A stretch of 64,000 bases of DNA from Rotaria sp. Silwood1 (Eukaryota; Rotifera; Eurotatoria; Philodinida; Philodinidae). The stretch spans positions 146,459 through 210,458 of the forward strand of contig CAJNOP010000207.1 in NCBI GenBank assembly GCA_905250075.1, read 5' to 3'. Both the position numbers and the translations under genes were made by a program. The notes beneath the pieces were generated by a model. That model saw only the letters and a list, made by a program, of their open reading frames with translations. It searched no databases and was not told the DNA's origin. This document shows, piece after piece, positions 59,701-64,000 of this stretch. Every line of letters starts with the position of its first letter. The first letter of the stretch is position 1.

Positions 59701-59720
59701 ATGTTTGGATCAACAGACAA
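53794..59720 (-). CDS. YHYH-domain cell-surface protein with a giant Ser/Thr mucin-like region
   Basis: Two exons, 58851-59720 and 53794-58353, are joined by a 497-bp intron (donor GTGAGT, acceptor TATTTGCAG, phase 0). They predict about 1,809 residues. Exon 1 has a signal peptide (start probably at the second Met, MRPTFILLLLINVRSAVAV). A YHYH domain follows with MYHYHIG at about 223 and GIAKDGHIIYGPYD. The domain continues across the splice into NGTDICNGMF and a YPYVTGCFGPANYPNF block, which supports the join. The remaining 1,400 residues are Thr/Ser/Pro/Asn-rich with very many NMT/NVT sequons, partly in exact 55-residue tandem repeats. The C terminus is a hydrophobic segment (VVYEVAWSISMFCCAVFFIG), either a transmembrane anchor or a GPI signal. 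The product is likely a heavily glycosylated surface or coat protein. YHYH domains have no firmly known activity. Confidence 0.75.
54740..56120. repeat. 165-bp tandem repeat inside the mucin-like exon
   Basis: The word GTCCAGTCAC starts at 54801, 54966, 55131, 55296, 55461 and 55626. Diverged forms follow at 55791 and 55956, so every step is exactly 165 bp (55 codons). Each unit encodes, on the minus strand, a pattern like NMYATANVTGQPLTSELSNI then YGMANMTAPAxPTSELSSTS. Spacing is kept without indels while bases differ, as expected for a coding array under frame constraint. Outside this block the same motif continues in looser form. Confidence 0.85.
58354..58850 (-). other. Long intron of the YHYH-mucin gene
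   Basis: A 497-bp intron with GTGAGT donor and TTTGCAG acceptor. It is about nine times longer than the introns at 5140-5637, 23514-23567 and 45885-45944. No nested gene or repeat was recognised in it. Confidence 0.6.
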
Positions 59721-62536
59721 ATTGATTCTGTTTGTTTTAATGTATATATGTTATATATATATATATCGATCCCTGAAAAACAAATAAGTCTACAGTTTTT
59801 CTTTTTTTTTTCAAACTAAAGTCGGAAAAAAGCGACGACTATTTTTTGCAAACAATGACGATTTGAGAGATCTAGGACATGTAGCATGTCTCTCGATATA
59901 TGACGATATGAAGATGCATCTTACTCTACATGAATAAGCATCTCACAAAAACGAGTCTATACCCTCTAGACGTCCGTAATCTATGAATGGAGATCTTAGA
60001 GGCTTTATAATTTTTCTTTTGTATAAGCTACACATTATAGAATTATTCCAAAAGCTTTCTTCTCAGTTTCAAAGCTAGCGCAATTCTTTTGGACTTAGCT
60101 TGATAACAGATACACCATTATGTGATAGAAACGAAACACCTAACTTGTACTAAAATTTTTTATCTATGTAGAATGAAAATGAATTAAGAACTTTGAAATT
60201 GTGTCTGTGTACTCATAAGTAACTATAAAGAAATTTTTTATTTTTCTTCTCTCGATGCTGGTTAACATCAACATTTGTAAAATCAATTTATCATCTATGG
60301 TCTTTTCTGCTAACTTTCACCAGAAAAACGGTTGAACACAGCTAAAACCTTATGAAATGCTATTTATTTTGCAAATATCGATATAACAACTATTGATAAA
60401 AAGTCACCAATGTAAGAAAAACAAACAAAAAATGCTACAGATTGACATGAATACTTAAGAAACAGTTGTGATTGTGTCGATAAATTCTTGTTACTTTTAC
60501 TGTACAGTTCTAGAATAGACCGAGTTAAAAATCATGTATCCGTACTGAAAATATGAATGAAAACTTCAGTGGTGTGAAGAAGCAGTAAGACATATTAGAT
60601 GTGACGTTTTCTTTGCACAAGGAATATATTTACACATAGAGAGAGATTTTTCATTAGATTGTGAAAGACGCAAAAAATTGAATTCTCAGGCAAAAAATCT
60701 AATAAAAAAACTAAAACTAGTGCAGAAACAACATTAAAATTTCGATGCTTTCAGTGAAACCTAAATAAAATTTGAAAAAATATAATTAAAATTTGGTGCT
60801 TACACAATGTAATGTAGGAGCTGAAGTCATAACAATGCTGTACACTTTTTCAAATATAAAGCATCGTATTGTAGTTAAGGAGATGTATCTTGTTTGCTTT
60901 TTTTGATGCAACAATCGACAAAACCCTACAACTTATGATCAATCAGCAAAAATGTCACAAGTGAAGCGAGTATAGTGAATAGAAAAAAATAAACCAAACA
61001 AATTGTTTTTTTTATTAAATGTATGGGTCAATAACACTTTGTGAACACATAAAGCAATTCTATCTTTAATTTGTGTAAAATAGAGCTTGTCGAAAAGATT
61101 TCTTGTCAATAACAATGCGAATACCTTTTACATTGTTCAAACTATTTGCATTTTGTTTTTGAGAAACGCGATCTAAAAGGAATGTTTATGTATATACGGT
61201 AAAAATGTGCACCTTCCACAGACAATGACAGATTTTGCCATGGAAACATCACAGACCGTGACAAACGAGTTAGCAACGTCTCATCACAAATATGGCAGAG
61301 TATTAGCAACGACACATTACAGACATCTCAAATAAAGTCGTTTCTTCATCACAAATCATGATAAATGTCGTTGATGTACGGTCAAAGATCATATATGAAT
61401 AACATCTCTATAGATAAATAAAAACAGTGTCCCGATGATAAGCAACAGCAACTACATCATCTTTCACATTTTAGTCTTTCATGAATTGCATTAAGATTTT
61501 TTCCTAGCGATCATTTATAATTGAATACAGAATTCTTTTGAACTCCTTATGAACGATTAACAATCATTATGAGACTATTTAGGTGAGATACTTTGAACTT
61601 TGACTAGAATGTTGTAAGGTATAGATCCAGGATGAAAGTAATGTGTACTTGTTTATAAACCGATATTTCTAGCTGCTCTATACAAAGTAAATGGATCAAT
61701 TTATTGTGTCTTGATGAAAAACAAAATAAGAATCTGTCTCTTGAAGAGTATAGAGTAACAAAATGAAATTTCAAATTTTGATTTTAGTAGATGAAAAAAA
61801 TTGCTTAAATTTTGTTCTTTCCTCCTGTAAAAGTATACTTTTGTCAGGCATGCAATTTTGATCGTGTTATTTTTTTCTTACGACGTTTCTTCTTTCACAT
61901 AAGCGCCTGAAAAAGTATGGATAAAATAAAGAACTCTTCATTGACATAAGCAAACATGTTCTATAATGAAATGATGACTTATAACACATTTGAAAAAAAA
62001 ATAATTTAGATTTTAATGAATGTACAATATATAAGGATCATTTTTTCTTGCTGGTGAAATGAATTGAATACTCTTAGTATTCTCAGCTTGAATATTCTTG
62101 GCGTTCAAGCAGCAAATGTTATTGTAAATCATACTGAGAACTTTTTTCGATGTCACTAACTTTGATGATTTTCGTCTGTTCAAAGTGTAAAGTTGATCAA
62201 ACTATCTCTCAGTCTAAAGTTGTTAATATCGTTTGAATAGACAATCATATATTACTTTGAATGTCAGATGAGTTTGAAGAAATTTTTCAAGTTTCACTCT
62301 ACAGCAAATCAGTATCTGAGAAGACTTTATACGAATCACTTGCATATGAACGTATTTCTGATCTATGTACAATTAAAATTGTTTATCCCATATTCTATTA
62401 TAAATTCTAGTCCCTCTATATGTTTTTTGGCTCTTCCTTTGTCTTTGAACAATGAACAAACTGCTTCTCTTGATGCATCATAAAGTCATAGACGAGCCAC
62501 AATATCTCTGAAAATTCTCCTCTTCAAACTATAGGT
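59721..62536. other. Intergenic DNA upstream of the YHYH-mucin gene
   Basis: A TATATATATATATC run at 59754-59767, about 35-50 bp upstream of the start, could serve as an AT-rich core promoter. Repeated CATCACAGAC/CAACGAC words occur near 61235-61320. A 71-codon frame at 62268-62483 has no recognised domain and is not called. Confidence 0.4.
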
Positions 62537-62695
62537 ATGTATGTCCAATTCAGTCTTAACATCACGGTCTCGGTTCAAGATAAAGATAATGTCGCAATTA
62601 ATTTAGCTATAGACATACAATCTTACAAACGTACATATGAAGATCAGAAACTGTATTGTACTAAAGTATTAATTCCTCAATCGATCTTGGGGTAA
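62537..62695 (+). CDS. Short unidentified open frame, possible exon
   Basis: Fifty-two codons with balanced protein-like composition: YVQFSLNITVSVQDKDNVAI, NLAIDIQSYKRTYEDQKLYC, ending VLIPQSILG and TAA. It follows CTTCAAACTATAG, a possible acceptor at 62522-62534, so it could be a last exon. No upstream exon could be linked. The family is unknown. Confidence 0.25.
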   Translation: MYVQFSLNITVSVQDKDNVAINLAIDIQSYKRTYEDQKLYCTKVLIPQSILG

Positions 62696-64000
62696 AGTTT
62701 TTGGTTTCCTTCCTAGCAACCAGGAACACAGTATAGGTTCTCATTCATAAGAAGAACCTTGAACCTGAAGCGAGTTCCTGCTCCTAGGGACTGGATAATG
62801 GAAACTGACATGGCACAAAACGAAAGAAAATGTGTTTCTAAACGTCTTGACATATTTGAAAAAGTCTAGAAATGAATAGTCATGCGAGTTCCCATTTCTT
62901 AAGAACGAAACCTTATGCTGCGGAGGACTCTAACATCTCACATAAAGATTCTAATTCCGCAGCATAAATGGAAAACAAAGTCTAAAATCTAAAATATTTT
63001 TTTCACTTGTTGAACCATGAGCATATTGATTCATGAATGCCATGATGACGAAACACCGATCCACTTCTAGAGGAGGACAGTTACCATTATGACTTGTAAA
63101 GTATGGACAACAGTTTTCGAGACCAAGGAATCAGATTTCACAAATAATGCCTTAAAAGTGTGGATTTTGACTCTTTTGAGAAGTCATCCAGTCATTCCGA
63201 TTTTTTAGCTCCGAATACTTTTGTTCAAAATTTCTTGATAACTAGTCACTTTCTCAAAATACACTTTTCTTGATCGAAAAAGCAAGCTCACGAAGTTTTC
63301 GTGATCTGTCACAAGTCAGCTGATCAATATTGGTCATCGTCCTTCTCTATTTACTGTTGCTAGGTGTATAGATGACACTCTAAAAAAGAAAGGAGCCATA
63401 TTAAACCCTTTCAAGTTCTACTCATAAATTCATGAGCTTATAAAAGTTTTAGTCCGAAATTGTGGTGCCTAAAAACGTCCTAAAATTTTCTCCTAGAACT
63501 TTCAAAGATTCAGAAAACGATACCAAAGTCTAGAGTCCTAGAAGGTTCAGTATGCTTTTCTTTTTTTTCTAAAAACTACTTATCCAACTACGCAACTAAT
63601 CACATTGCATCCCTGCTTCTTTAGCAATCAATGAATCAATCTTCGCATTACTTTTTCAAACAGCAGATTTATTCGAATAACACTTTATTGATAAGTATGA
63701 ATCAGATCAAATGACTGAGTGATGTAGTATCATCTATCACTGCATTGATAGAAGCGCACATCAATTCGTGCCTTTACACTAGATGAATTGGAGAATATGA
63801 TGAAAAAGAAAAGAACTACTAAGTAAAAGCTCATCGTATTACATTCAATGCATTTTATCCACTCAATTTGATATCTAGTAATCTTTTTGAACCAACAAGG
63901 AATACAGTGTTCGGGATACTCTGTGCTATGCCTTAGCGAAAGTTAGTTTACGCTTGCTAGCAGTTTTTTTCGTTTATTTTATTCACAAAAGCAACTAAAT
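62696..64000. other. Intergenic DNA to the right edge
   Basis: No coding region or RNA gene was recognised on either strand. The perfect hairpin at 62913-62967 is listed separately. Confidence 0.4.
62913..62967. repeat. Perfect 12-bp inverted repeat (hairpin)
   Basis: TTATGCTGCGGA (62913-62924) pairs with TCCGCAGCATAA (62956-62967) across a 31-bp loop. It is GC-richer than its surroundings. No associated gene or element was identified. Confidence 0.65.

Noticed and set aside
62268-62483. 71-codon plus-strand frame
   Set aside because: No recognised domain, and no consistent splice to the frame at 62537 could be made.

Overview
The window looks like AT-rich nuclear DNA of an invertebrate, most likely a bdelloid rotifer (Rotaria/Adineta type). 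Four things point there. Genes are split by short GT-AG introns of about 50-60 bp. Interstitial tracts of the hexamer TGTGGG, reported as the bdelloid telomere repeat, recur across the window. The gene families are ones expanded in bdelloids: F-box, LDLa/EGF 7TM receptors, FG-GAP propellers and an ART-associated module. An animal-type intron also interrupts a transporter family that is mostly fungal or bacterial. The species is an inference. Three runs of exactly 100 Ns mark scaffold gaps.

Layout. 1-4.3 kb: repeats and non-autonomous DNA elements (a 138-bp tandem duplication, a TA-flanked CACTG MITE, two adjacent TTAA-flanked elements). 5.1-5.8 kb: a five-exon gene for a small membrane-anchored protein of unknown function. 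6.7-8.5 kb: gene debris (an RDPxxW fragment and a DEAD-box helicase pseudogene) among telomere-like hairpins. 8.9-10.0 kb: an intronless F-box gene. 10.3-18.7 kb: AT-rich, no gene seen. 18.95-24.3 kb (minus): a large LDLa/EGF/7TM receptor gene broken by four stop codons and a frameshift. 25-26.6 kb: dispersed repeats and a GGTCCC-bearing inverted-repeat element sitting inside a telomere-like hairpin. 28.3-30.9 kb: a membrane-anchored seven-bladed FG-GAP propeller gene. 31.4-31.7 kb: a pseudogene fragment of the ART-associated module. 33.8-34.5 kb: an internally deleted Helitron with both ends. 35-37.2 kb: two secreted-protein genes, one an acidic 290-aa protein and one a small Cys-rich peptide precursor split over two frames. 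37.3-45 kb and 46-51 kb: extremely AT-rich and essentially gene-free. 45.2-46.0 kb (minus): an acetate/ammonium transporter of the GPR1/FUN34/YaaH (SatP) family with one intron. 51.4-51.7 kb: a zinc-finger pseudogene. 53.8-59.7 kb (minus): one gene for a cell-surface YHYH-domain protein with a huge Ser/Thr mucin-like region built partly of exact 165-bp repeats. 59.8-64 kb: no convincing gene.

No operon-like organisation or shared pathway is apparent. The coherent theme is an accessory, repeat-rich region with several secreted or cell-surface proteins (membrane peptide, receptor, propeller, acidic protein, Cys-rich peptide, YHYH-mucin), decaying gene copies and many short terminal-inverted-repeat elements. 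The most unusual signal is a family of about ten hairpins made of TGTGGG-type repeats, always with the G-rich arm first. This is the orientation a head-to-head telomere junction would give.
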